14,047 nt of DNA from an uncultured Clostridia bacterium (GTDB lineage: Bacteria > Bacillota > Clostridia > Christensenellales > Borkfalkiaceae): positions 1-14,047 of the forward strand of contig CAKQKQ010000047.1 of assembly GCA_934249265.1 (NCBI GenBank), written 5' to 3'. Every line of letters starts with the position of its first letter. The stretch's first letter is position 1. The translations under genes and the position numbers were made by a program. The notes below the pieces were generated by a model that saw only the letters and a program-made list of their open reading frames with translations, was not told the origin of the DNA and did no database searches. Of the stretch, positions 1-6,378 are shown in pieces.

Positions 1-21
1 AAATACTTGTTTGTTGGGCAA

Positions 22-57
22 AAAAAGGTTTCGCTTTTTACTTGGCGAAACCTTTTT
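22..57. terminator. Bidirectional hairpin terminator, copy 1 of a 36-base direct repeat
   Basis: A perfect 13-bp stem (AAAAAGGTTTCGC pairing with GCGAAACCTTTTT) closes a 10-base loop. On the minus strand the stem is followed by a run of seven T, so it should end transcription of the membrane-protein gene that stops at 100. The stem and the loop are base-for-base identical to the hairpin at 895-930. An identical loop argues for a duplication rather than two independent terminators. Confidence 0.8.
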
Positions 58-99
58 ATTATTTAAGTTTTTAATGTAAATTTTTATTATCTTACGATA

Positions 100-564
100 T
101 TAATCGGCTTTTTCGTCTTTGTTTTCTTGCTTGTTTTCTTCTTTGGTGTTTTCTTCTTCAGCGTTTTCTTCTTCAGCGTTTTCTTCTTCAGCGTTTTCTT
201 CTTCAGCGTTTTCTTCTTCGGTGTTTTCTTCTATAATCGAATGAATTACTCCGTTTGCCAAATCTTTAATTTTTTGTTTATCGCCATCGTTGACGTTTTC
301 GGCTTCTTTTGCAACTGCCAATATTTTTTGCTCATTGAGCGATTTAGATATGTCGCAAAGTTTGTCTATAATTTCGCCGAAACCGTACAATATAAACGAA
401 CCTATATAAGAAGCGATTATGCCGCCGACGATTATTATTAGCCCGTAAATGCGTCTTGATTTGTTGAATATGTAATCACACCCCATAATTACCGAAATGA
501 TCATACCGATTACGGTTATGACTACCGCCAAAGTTTTAATTCTTTGCCCTATTTGGTCAAACAT
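100..564 (-). CDS. Small two-helix membrane protein with acidic EEENA-repeat tail
   Basis: This is a 154-residue protein of unknown function. Two hydrophobic segments are visible at about residues 11-28 and 40-60. They are followed by a short amphipathic stretch beginning YGFGEIIDK, and then a very acidic tail (about 112-154) made largely of five EEENA/EEENT units. The N-terminal part resembles small two-helix proteins common in Bacillota, in which a YGFGE-type motif follows the second helix; that is recalled from family knowledge and not tested. The tail is probably cytoplasmic and disordered. The start is well supported, with AAAGGAGG five bases before the ATG. The gene is divergent from the XRE regulator at 674 and shares its upstream region, so it is a natural regulatory target. 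It ends just before the hairpin at 22-57. Confidence 0.75.
   Translation of the reverse strand: MFDQIGQRIKTLAVVITVIGMIISVIMGCDYIFNKSRRIYGLIIIVGGIIASYIGSFILYGFGEIIDKLCDISKSLNEQKILAVAKEAENVNDGDKQKIKDLANGVIHSIIEENTEEENAEEENAEEENAEEENAEEENTKEENKQENKDEKAD
146..235. repeat. 15-bp in-frame tandem repeat encoding EEENA
   Basis: Six adjacent 15-base units occupy 146-160, 161-175, 176-190, 191-205, 206-220 and 221-235. The plus-strand unit is GCGTTTTCTTCTTCA. The three units from 161 to 205 are identical, the edge units have one or two changes and the last is degenerate. The unit length is a multiple of three, so gain or loss of copies keeps the reading frame and only lengthens or shortens the acidic tail of the membrane protein. 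Confidence 0.95.
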
Positions 565-617
565 TTTATCCTCCTTTTAGTAAAGCCGATTAATATTTTT
601 GTTTTGCGGTTTACTAA

Positions 618-634
618 TGTACATAATTTGTACA
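618..634. promoter_or_regulatory. Operator-like inverted repeat TGTACA-N5-TGTACA (site 1)
   Basis: Two TGTACA hexamers, each palindromic, are separated by five bases, placing their centres 11 bases apart, about one helical turn. The site lies in the 109-base spacer between the divergent membrane-protein and XRE genes. Small XRE proteins usually bind such symmetric sites next to their own gene, so binding by the neighbouring regulator is a reasonable inference. The second copy at 649-665 has the same geometry. Confidence 0.55.
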
Positions 635-648
635 ATAATACATATTTT

Positions 649-665
649 AGTACAAATAATGTACA
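649..665. promoter_or_regulatory. Operator-like inverted repeat AGTACA-N5-TGTACA (site 2), beside the XRE start
   Basis: This copy has the same 6-5-6 layout as the site at 618-634, with one base changed in the left arm. It ends eight bases before the XRE start codon. A TACAAT hexamer at 662-667 could act as a -10 box; if so, transcription would begin at or next to the ATG. Binding here would then block the regulator's own promoter. The -35 box is poor, so the promoter assignment is weak. Confidence 0.5.
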
Positions 666-673
666 ATGTCAAT

Positions 674-871
674 ATGAATATAGGAAAAAAATTAAAAGAA
701 TTGCGTGTTCAACAAAATTTAACGCAAGAAACGCTTTCAAATTTATTGGGAATTTCAAGGGTGAATTACACGAGATATGAAAACGATAAAGTGCGCCCCG
801 ATTATGAAACGCTGATAAAAATTGCCGATTTTTACGACGTTTCGCTCGACGATTTATTCGACAGAAAATAA
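674..871 (+). CDS. XRE/Cro-type helix-turn-helix regulator
   Basis: This 65-residue protein is essentially one HTH_3 domain. It begins MNIGKKLKELR, has a helix-turn-helix at about residues 17-36 (TQETLSNLLGISRVNYTRYE) and ends with the family-typical PDYETLIKIADFYDVSLDDLF. The length is normal for a minimal XRE repressor of the SinR/ImmR-like kind. The frame is open upstream to an ATG at 599, but those 25 extra residues are hydrophobic, unlike the family, and would place the operator-like sites inside the gene, so I chose the ATG at 674. No Shine-Dalgarno sequence precedes it, which fits a leaderless or weakly translated repressor. It is the only plus-strand gene in the window. It probably controls itself and the divergent membrane-protein gene. 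Confidence 0.85.
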   Translation: MNIGKKLKELRVQQNLTQETLSNLLGISRVNYTRYENDKVRPDYETLIKIADFYDVSLDDLFDRK

Positions 872-894
872 AAATATCAATTAATTTAAAACGC

Positions 895-930
895 AAAAAG
901 GTTTCGCTTTTTACTTGGCGAAACCTTTTT
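895..930. terminator. Bidirectional hairpin terminator, copy 2 of the 36-base direct repeat
   Basis: This is identical over 36 bases to 22-57: a 13-bp stem, a 10-base loop and flanking A and T runs. It lies 24 bases after the XRE stop codon on the plus strand. On the minus strand it lies about 83 bases past the end of rpe, so it can end both the regulator transcript and the long priA-to-rpe operon. Confidence 0.8.
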
Positions 931-1012
931 CATTGGCAAATATTTTAATGTCAAAACTTTTTATGTAAATTTTTTATAACTAATTATCGATTTTATGCGC
1001 TGTTGTCGGCTT

Positions 1013-1669
1013 TTATGTGTTTCTCAATTTTTCAATCATTGCCGCGCGGTCGGGAGAAGAAAACACCGAATTGCCCGCCACAAGCACGTCTGCGCCCGCC
1101 TCTTTCGCGAGTTTTGCCGTTTTTTCGTTGATGCCGCCGTCTATTTCGATAAGTATTTGTTTGTCGATATTTTTCAACGCTTGCTTGATTTTTCTTACGT
1201 TGTCAAGCGAACTTTCGATAAAACTTTGCCCGCCGAACCCTGGGAAAACGCTCATTACAAGCACCATGTCGCAAAGGGGCAACAAGTCTATGATTTTGTC
1301 GGCGGAAGTGTCGGGGTTGATTACAACGCCGCATTTTACGCCCATTGATGAGATTTTTTTAAGCACTTCGGCGGTGTTTTCTTTGCACGCCTCGTAATGC
1401 ACCGTGATATAATCCGCGCCCGCCTTTTTAAAGGCTTCGACGTATTTTTCGGGGTTTATAATCATTAAATGACAGTCTAAGGGGAGGTTCGTCCTCTTTC
1501 TTAAATCCGCCACCATTTTAATGCCGAAAGTAATATTCGGAACAAACACGCCGTCCATTACGTCGCAATGAATTAAATCTGCGCCGCACTTTTCTATATT
1601 TTGCACTTCGTTGCCCATTTCGGCAAAATCAGCCGATAAAATAGACGGAGCGATATAAGTTTTTTTCAT
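1013..1669 (-). CDS. rpe: Ribulose-phosphate 3-epimerase
   Basis: This enzyme interconverts D-ribulose 5-phosphate and D-xylulose 5-phosphate in the cytosolic pentose phosphate pathway. The 218-residue protein is full length for this TIM-barrel family. The metal and catalytic positions are all present: Ser12 in the ILSADF strand, His34 and Asp36 in HCDVMDG, His67 in CHLMI and Asp177 in EIDGGI. The phosphate-binding loop reads VFPGFGGQ (142-148), with Phe where many bacterial enzymes have Asn. Near the end, AGNSVF completes the phosphate site. The ATG overlaps the rsgA stop codon by four bases (ATGA), indicating translational coupling. It is the last gene of the priA operon. In Bacillus thiN follows here; in this window a terminator and the XRE cassette follow instead. 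Confidence 0.97.
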   Translation of the reverse strand: MKKTYIAPSILSADFAEMGNEVQNIEKCGADLIHCDVMDGVFVPNITFGIKMVADLRKRTNLPLDCHLMIINPEKYVEAFKKAGADYITVHYEACKENTAEVLKKISSMGVKCGVVINPDTSADKIIDLLPLCDMVLVMSVFPGFGGQSFIESSLDNVRKIKQALKNIDKQILIEIDGGINEKTAKLAKEAGADVLVAGNSVFSSPDRAAMIEKLRNT

Positions 1670-2514
1670 ACTCGTTTAGCCTCTTTAAGTTCTTTGTAAA
1701 TTTCGATATATCTGTCGTATCTTCCCTTGGGGATTTTGCCCTCGGAAAGGTACTCTTTTACGCAACAGTCGGGCTCGTTGATATGCACGCACCCCCTGTA
1801 ATAACACTGCTTTGACGGGTCAACAAATTCGGGATAAAACAACGTGAGTTCTTCGGGTTTTATCTCGTTTTTTATTACACTGAACCCCGGGGTGTCGGCA
1901 ATTTCGAAATCGGCGCAAGAAATAATTTGCGAAACCGTCGTGGTTTGTTTGCCGCGTTCGGTCTTTTTTGAAAGGTCGCCCGTCTTTAAATTAAGCCCGC
2001 TGATCGCATTGATAAGCGAGGTTTTACCCACCGCCGACTGACCCGCAAACGCGACGAGTTTGCCCTTTAAATACTCTTTTAACTTGTCTATTCCCTCGCC
2101 CGTTTTGCACGAAGTGAGAAAAACTCCGTCGGCAATACCCGAGTATTCCTCTTGAATTTTATCGAAAAGTTTGCTGTCGATTTCGCCTTTATTTAGCGTG
2201 ATTATAAATTTTGCGCCCGCCTTTACGCACGCGACGATAAGTTTGTCAACGGCGATAAAATCGGGCTTTGGCGAATAAGATATCACCACGTTTATGCAAT
2301 CGACGTTGGCGATATTGGGGCGGATAAACCGCGATTTTCTCTCGAAAACTTCGGTAATTACTCCGCTTTTTTCGTCGATTTCGACGTAGTCGCCCAAAAT
2401 TATTCCGTCGGCTTTGATTTTAAGCACCCCTCGAGGTATGCACTCGACGACGTTTCCGCCCTCTGTCGAGACGAAATATCTGCCCGAATGAACTTTAACA
2501 ATTTGTCCTTTAAT
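1666..2514 (-). CDS. rsgA: Ribosome small-subunit-dependent GTPase RsgA, probable ATT start
   Basis: RsgA (CpgA/YjeQ) is a circularly permuted GTPase that checks late 30S assembly. With a start at ATT (2512-2514) the protein has 282 residues, close to the family norm. Residues 1-35 (KGQIVKVHSGRYFV, then VVECIPRG) form the OB-fold start expected of RsgA. The first conventional start, GTG at 2425-2427, would remove 29 of these residues. There is no ATG, GTG or TTG between a TAA at about 2536-2538 and that GTG. GGAGG lies nine bases before the ATT. Motifs, numbered from the ATT, run in permuted order: G4 NKGE (108-111, with Glu where Asp is usual), G1 GQSAVGKT (158-165), G3 DTPG (207-210), then the zinc site Cys237, Cys242, His244, Cys250. 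The start overlaps the rlmN stop by one base and the end overlaps rpe by four. Confidence 0.93.
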   Translation of the reverse strand: MKGQIVKVHSGRYFVSTEGGNVVECIPRGVLKIKADGIILGDYVEIDEKSGVITEVFERKSRFIRPNIANVDCINVVISYSPKPDFIAVDKLIVACVKAGAKFIITLNKGEIDSKLFDKIQEEYSGIADGVFLTSCKTGEGIDKLKEYLKGKLVAFAGQSAVGKTSLINAISGLNLKTGDLSKKTERGKQTTTVSQIISCADFEIADTPGFSVIKNEIKPEELTLFYPEFVDPSKQCYYRGCVHINEPDCCVKEYLSEGKIPKGRYDRYIEIYKELKEAKRV

Positions 2515-3562
2515 GAGAGTCTTCCTCCTTGCCGTTTATATACTTTCTGCGAAGTTGACCGCATGCGCCGTCGATATCGTTGCCGAGTTGTCTTCTTACC
2601 GTTGCCGAAATGCCGCCGTCGTTTAAAAGTTTTGCAAAGGCGTAAGCCGATTTGTCGCTCGTTGCGAGCAAGTGCTTTTCTTTAACTTCGTTTAACCTTA
2701 TCAAATTGACGTGGCACGGTCTGCCTTTTAATATTTTAATAAGTTGCTCGGCGTCCTTTTCGCCGTCGTTTTTGCCCTTTACGAGCGAATACTCAAAGAT
2801 ATATCTTCTGCCCGTTTTGTCGAAATAATGACTGCAAGCATCTAAAATTTCGGATATTTTATACTTTTTTGCAATGGGCATAAGTTGTTTTCTACCCTCG
2901 TCGAAAGCGTTGTGGAGAGAAACCGTCAAGTTTACCGAAACTCCCTCGTCGGCAAGACGAAGCATTTGCGGAACGAGTCCGCACGTGGACAAACTTATGT
3001 TGCGCTGGCTTATGTTAAGCCCCTCTTTCGCGCTTACGTTTTTTAAAAACTTGACTACGTTGTCGTAGTTGTCGAGCGGCTCGCCGCTGCCCATAAGCAC
3101 GATATTCGTCACGCTACGTTTGTCCAAAGTGCCGCCGTGAAGCCTATTTATCACCGCGACTTCGCTTAAAATTTCGCCCGAGGTCATATTTCGCACGAGA
3201 CCGCCGATGCCCGAGGCGCAAAACGCGCAACCCATTCGGCAACCGACTTGAGTGGAAATGCACTGCGTGTTGCCGTATTTATAAGACATAAACACGCTTT
3301 CGATAACGTTGCCGTCGTGGAGTTTGATTAAGTATTTTTCAGTGCCGTCTTTCGACTTTTTAGTCTCGATAACCTCGCAAGGGGTATCGCAAAAATCGCT
3401 TAAAAGTTTTTCGCGCAAAGCCTTGGATATGTCCGTCATTTCCGAGATGGATTTGCCCGATTGAACGTTTTTGTATATCTGCAATGCGTGAAAAGACTTT
3501 TCGCCTAATTCTTGCATTAAATTTTTTAATTCTTCAAGGTTTAAATCCGCAAGAACACGCAT
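2510..3562 (-). CDS. rlmN: Dual-specificity 23S rRNA/tRNA adenine-C2 methyltransferase RlmN
   Basis: This radical-SAM enzyme methylates C2 of A2503 in 23S rRNA and of A37 in some tRNAs. The protein has 350 residues and is complete. The iron-sulfur cluster motif CRMGCAFC gives Cys108, Cys112 and Cys115. GSGEPLDNYDNV (158-169) is the SAM-binding GxGEP segment, with Ser where Met is common. The near C-terminal ACGQL contains Cys334, the resolving cysteine that carries the methyl group. The N-terminal helical domain (LNLEELKNLMQELG) matches the RNA-binding accessory domain. GGAGG lies seven bases before the ATG. The gap to rsmB upstream is 88 bases. Downstream its stop codon overlaps the rsgA start, whereas in Bacillus the prpC and prkC genes lie between them. 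Confidence 0.97.
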   Translation of the reverse strand: MRVLADLNLEELKNLMQELGEKSFHALQIYKNVQSGKSISEMTDISKALREKLLSDFCDTPCEVIETKKSKDGTEKYLIKLHDGNVIESVFMSYKYGNTQCISTQVGCRMGCAFCASGIGGLVRNMTSGEILSEVAVINRLHGGTLDKRSVTNIVLMGSGEPLDNYDNVVKFLKNVSAKEGLNISQRNISLSTCGLVPQMLRLADEGVSVNLTVSLHNAFDEGRKQLMPIAKKYKISEILDACSHYFDKTGRRYIFEYSLVKGKNDGEKDAEQLIKILKGRPCHVNLIRLNEVKEKHLLATSDKSAYAFAKLLNDGGISATVRRQLGNDIDGACGQLRRKYINGKEEDSH

Positions 3563-3650
3563 TTTTTATCCTCCGCTTTTTTATTTTTTATATGCCGCTT
3601 TTATGTTTGCGACGGCTCTATTTTACCTTGCCATACGGCAAATTTATTTT

Positions 3651-4898
3651 TTATTTAATTCGGCGCAATTTGCACACGAAAAAGCCCGCTCCAAAACTTA
3701 CGTCGGGGGTAAACTGCAAGCCGTGTTTCGTGTAAATTCCGTCTAATTTAGATAGTATTTTTTCTTCCTCGAATCGGTCGGTTTTACTTAAAAAATCGCC
3801 TATTATATCGGCGTTTTCCTCTTTTAAAATCGAACACGTGGAATAGTAAAGATAACCGCCGACCTTCACGTAATTGCTCACGGTAAAAATGAGTTTCTTT
3901 TGAATTTCGATGAGGTTTTTAATATCCTCTTCGGTGCGGTTGAGTTTTATGTCGGGGTTGTCTTTAAGCACACCCGTTCCGCTGCACGGACTGTCTAAAA
4001 GCACCGCGTCGAACTTTTCGTTTAAAGCCTCATCGTACACAGACGAATCGCGATTTTCTACCGTGATATTCGTCTTTTTCATTCGTCTTGCATACTCTTC
4101 TATGAGTTGCGCCCTGTGGGCGTGCAATTCAAATGCGGTGACTTGCTCGAACTTGTCCGCAAGGTTTACGGCTTTTCCCCCGGGTGCGCTGCATGCGTCA
4201 AGCAAAGTTTTTCCGCCCTCAACCGCGTCGCAAATAGCCACCGAGCCGACAGATTGAAAAGTATAAATACCTTCGTCGAATTCTTTATTTCTTTTAAATC
4301 CGTTGACGAAATACGCCCCGTCAAACGGCGTTTTTTCATAGACAAACCGCAAATAGTCTAAATATTCTTCTCCATTTACGCCCTTGTTGAACCTTACGCA
4401 AGTGCGCTCGGTATCACAAGACATTATTTTAGTCGCTTTGTCTTCGCCGTAAGTAGAAATGAGTTTTTTCACGAGAAAAAGCGGATAAGAATATTCTACC
4501 GAAAGCCTTTGTAGTTTTTCTTGCGGTAGCGGCGGTATTTCGTCTATAAATTTGCGCAAAACCGCATTAACAAAACCGCTCATGCCGCCTTTGCCGAGTT
4601 TTTTGCACAGCGTGACGCTGCTGTCGGTTACCGCATAAGGCGATTTACCCAAAAATTCTATGTTGTACATTGCGATTTTGAGTATTGTACGCACTACGAG
4701 TTTCGGATTTTTTGGGCATAACCGACTTATATAATAAGAAAGCCTTATGTCGTTATCGAGTACGCCGTAGACGATTTTGGTCGTTTTGGGGCGGTTTTTC
4801 TCCTCGATAAACGTGCCGTTTATGGCTTGTTTTACAAATGACTTTTCACTGTAAACTTTGTTTAAAATACAGTAAGAATCGTAAAAAACGTTAATCAT
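3651..4898 (-). CDS. rsmB: 16S rRNA (cytosine-967-C5) methyltransferase RsmB
   Basis: RsmB (Sun/Fmu) makes m5C967 in 16S rRNA. The 415-residue protein has an N-terminal NusB-like helical domain (about 1-125, ending in the conserved FVNAVLRKF) and a C-terminal Rossmann methyltransferase. SAM motif I is DACSAPGGK (234-242). Motif IV is DSPCSGTG, with Cys305 releasing the product. Motif VI is YYSTCS, with Cys355 as the nucleophile. All the catalytic residues of an active m5C methyltransferase are present. The ATG lies inside the end of fmt, an eight-base overlap. Only a weak GGGG-type binding site precedes it, so it probably relies on coupling to fmt translation. Confidence 0.96.
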   Translation of the reverse strand: MINVFYDSYCILNKVYSEKSFVKQAINGTFIEEKNRPKTTKIVYGVLDNDIRLSYYISRLCPKNPKLVVRTILKIAMYNIEFLGKSPYAVTDSSVTLCKKLGKGGMSGFVNAVLRKFIDEIPPLPQEKLQRLSVEYSYPLFLVKKLISTYGEDKATKIMSCDTERTCVRFNKGVNGEEYLDYLRFVYEKTPFDGAYFVNGFKRNKEFDEGIYTFQSVGSVAICDAVEGGKTLLDACSAPGGKAVNLADKFEQVTAFELHAHRAQLIEEYARRMKKTNITVENRDSSVYDEALNEKFDAVLLDSPCSGTGVLKDNPDIKLNRTEEDIKNLIEIQKKLIFTVSNYVKVGGYLYYSTCSILKEENADIIGDFLSKTDRFEEEKILSKLDGIYTKHGLQFTPDVSFGAGFFVCKLRRIK

Positions 4899-5823
4899 TT
4901 TTTACCCCGAGAATATCGCCTTTTTCTATTTTTCTGCCGAGCAAAAAACTGTAATAATCCATTTTTTTACTGCCTTCGAGTTGCAAAGTCTTTATCTCGA
5001 GCGAGCCTTTGCCGCAACCCACTAAAAGCGACTGCTTGTCCGCTTTTAACACTTTGCCGACTTCGCCGCTTTCTTCGCTTACTTTCGCACTGTGAATTTT
5101 GAGCATTTTGCCCTTTAAAAAGGTATAAGCCGACGGCCAAGGGTTCATTCCACGCACTTGGTTGTAAATTTTTTCGGCGGGATTGCTCCAATTTATTTCG
5201 CCGTCTTCCTTTTTAAGCATTTTCACTACAGTTGCTTGCGAATCGTCTTGCTTTTGCGGGTGCACGTCGCCTACTTCTATTTTGTCGAGCGCGTCCACTA
5301 TCATTTCCGCACCCAAAACCGAAAGTCTGTCGAAAAGTTCGCCCGCGGTTTCATCCTCTTTAATGGGCGTTTTTTTGACGAATAAAATGTCGCCCGTGTC
5401 GATGCCCGCTTCGGTTTTCATTATCGTGATACCCGTTTCTTTATCGCCGTTTAAAATGCTCCATTGAATGGGAGACGCGCCCCTATATTTGGGGAGCAAC
5501 GAGCCGTGCACGTTGATTATGCCGTGCGGCGCGATATCTATAATTTCTTGAGATAAAATTTGACCGAAAGCGCACGTAACCATTATGTCGGGTTTTAACG
5601 CTTTTAAGTCTTCTACCCCTTCAAGTCTTATTTTATTGTATTGCAAAACTTTTAAACCGTGCTTTAAAGCGCACTCTTTAACGGGAGAAAACGAAACCTC
5701 GCCGTTTCTGCCCCTCGGTTTGTCGGGTTGAGTGACTACGCACAGTATTTCGTGCTTGCTGTTTGCTATTTTTTCAAGCGACGGCACGGCAAAATCGGGC
5801 GTGCCTAAAAATATCAGTCTCAA
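4891..5823 (-). CDS. fmt: Methionyl-tRNA formyltransferase (TTG start)
   Basis: The enzyme transfers a formyl group from 10-formyl-tetrahydrofolate to Met-tRNA for initiation. The protein has 310 residues and both usual domains. The N-terminal formyltransferase fold starts MRLIFLGTPDFAVPSLE. It carries INVHGSLLPKYRG with Asn104 and His106, and GIDTGDIL with Asp142: the three catalytic residues. Gly107 replaces the Ala often seen after the His. The C-terminal OB-like tRNA-binding domain contains VRGMNPWPSAY (223-233). The start is TTG: the canonical N-terminus begins exactly there, a GAGGTGG lies about four bases upstream, and TTGA overlaps the def stop by three bases. The fmt and def partners of the N-formyl cycle are therefore made from coupled genes. 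Confidence 0.97.
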   Translation of the reverse strand: MRLIFLGTPDFAVPSLEKIANSKHEILCVVTQPDKPRGRNGEVSFSPVKECALKHGLKVLQYNKIRLEGVEDLKALKPDIMVTCAFGQILSQEIIDIAPHGIINVHGSLLPKYRGASPIQWSILNGDKETGITIMKTEAGIDTGDILFVKKTPIKEDETAGELFDRLSVLGAEMIVDALDKIEVGDVHPQKQDDSQATVVKMLKKEDGEINWSNPAEKIYNQVRGMNPWPSAYTFLKGKMLKIHSAKVSEESGEVGKVLKADKQSLLVGCGKGSLEIKTLQLEGSKKMDYYSFLLGRKIEKGDILGVKND

Positions 5824-6281
5824 TCGTCCACCTCGCTGCGGATATTGTCCGCCTTGTCAATATATAAAATCCCGTCAAGATGGTCGTATTCGTGACAAAT
5901 GGCTTTTGCGAAAAAATCGCTCGCTTTAAGCGTAAACCAATTTCCGTTTCTGTCTTGCGCCTTGATTTTTATGTTTTTGGGTCTTTCGACGTCGCCCCAT
6001 TTGCCGACTATCGACAAACAGCCTTCGACTCCGTATTGTTTGCCCGATTTAGAAATGATTTCGGGGTTGATAAACTCGAAATAACCCTCTTCTACGTCGA
6101 CGACGAAAATTCTCCTTAATATCCCCACTTGCGGAGCGGCGAGCCCTGCGCCTTGCGCTTTTTTAAGCGTGTCTTTCATGTCGTCTAAAAGTTGACTCGT
6201 CTTTGCGCCGAAATCGGTTACGGGGAAACATTTTTTCCTCAACACGTCGTCGCCCAACTGAACTATTTTTCTTATTGCCAT
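5820..6281 (-). CDS. def: Peptide deformylase
   Basis: This metalloenzyme removes the formyl group from nascent peptides. The 153-residue protein has the three deformylase motifs: GAGLAAPQ (44-51), EGCLS (86-90, metal ligand Cys88) and HEYDH (130-134, metal ligands His130 and His134, catalytic Glu131). The length and the EGCLS form suit the compact deformylases. The frame extends to a TTG at 6293, but that would place the GGAGG site inside the gene. The ATG at 6281 has GGAGG five bases upstream and gives the normal MAIRKIVQ start, so I use it. An 87-base gap with a repeated motif separates it from priA. Confidence 0.97.
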   Translation of the reverse strand: MAIRKIVQLGDDVLRKKCFPVTDFGAKTSQLLDDMKDTLKKAQGAGLAAPQVGILRRIFVVDVEEGYFEFINPEIISKSGKQYGVEGCLSIVGKWGDVERPKNIKIKAQDRNGNWFTLKASDFFAKAICHEYDHLDGILYIDKADNIRSEVDD

Positions 6282-6331
6282 TTTTACCTCCAAACCTTTT
6301 GCCCGTAGTCGCTTAACGCAACGTTTAAAAT

Positions 6332-6378
6332 TTGCCGTTTTAAGACATATCGTTTTAAAGTTGCCGTTTTAAGACATA
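6332..6378. repeat. 18-bp direct repeat spanning the priA stop codon
   Basis: TTGCCGTTTTAAGACATA occurs at 6332-6349 and again at 6361-6378, 29 bases apart. The second copy contains the priA stop codon and the last two sense codons (Met-Ser), so the first copy looks like a partial duplication of the gene's 3' end. The core resembles the repeats at 8641-8696 upstream of priA. Confidence 0.85.

Noticed and set aside
146..235. CRISPR-like array
   Set aside because: The 15-base units are contiguous, without spacers, and encode a protein repeat.
127..441. Plus-strand frame with repeated FFFSV units
   Set aside because: It is the complement of the EEENA repeat and the membrane-protein gene; the minus-strand gene has the ribosome binding site and a sensible protein.
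1666..2427. rsgA starting at the GTG at 2427 (253 residues)
   Set aside because: It would remove the conserved start of the OB-fold, which is encoded in frame just upstream and preceded by GGAGG at the right distance from the ATT.
3628..3641. Terminator between rsmB and rlmN
   Set aside because: The TTGCC/GGCAA hairpin is only five base pairs and no T run follows, so it is unlikely to stop transcription.
6282..6293. TTG start for def giving four extra residues
   Set aside because: It overlaps the GGAGG that clearly serves the ATG at 6281.
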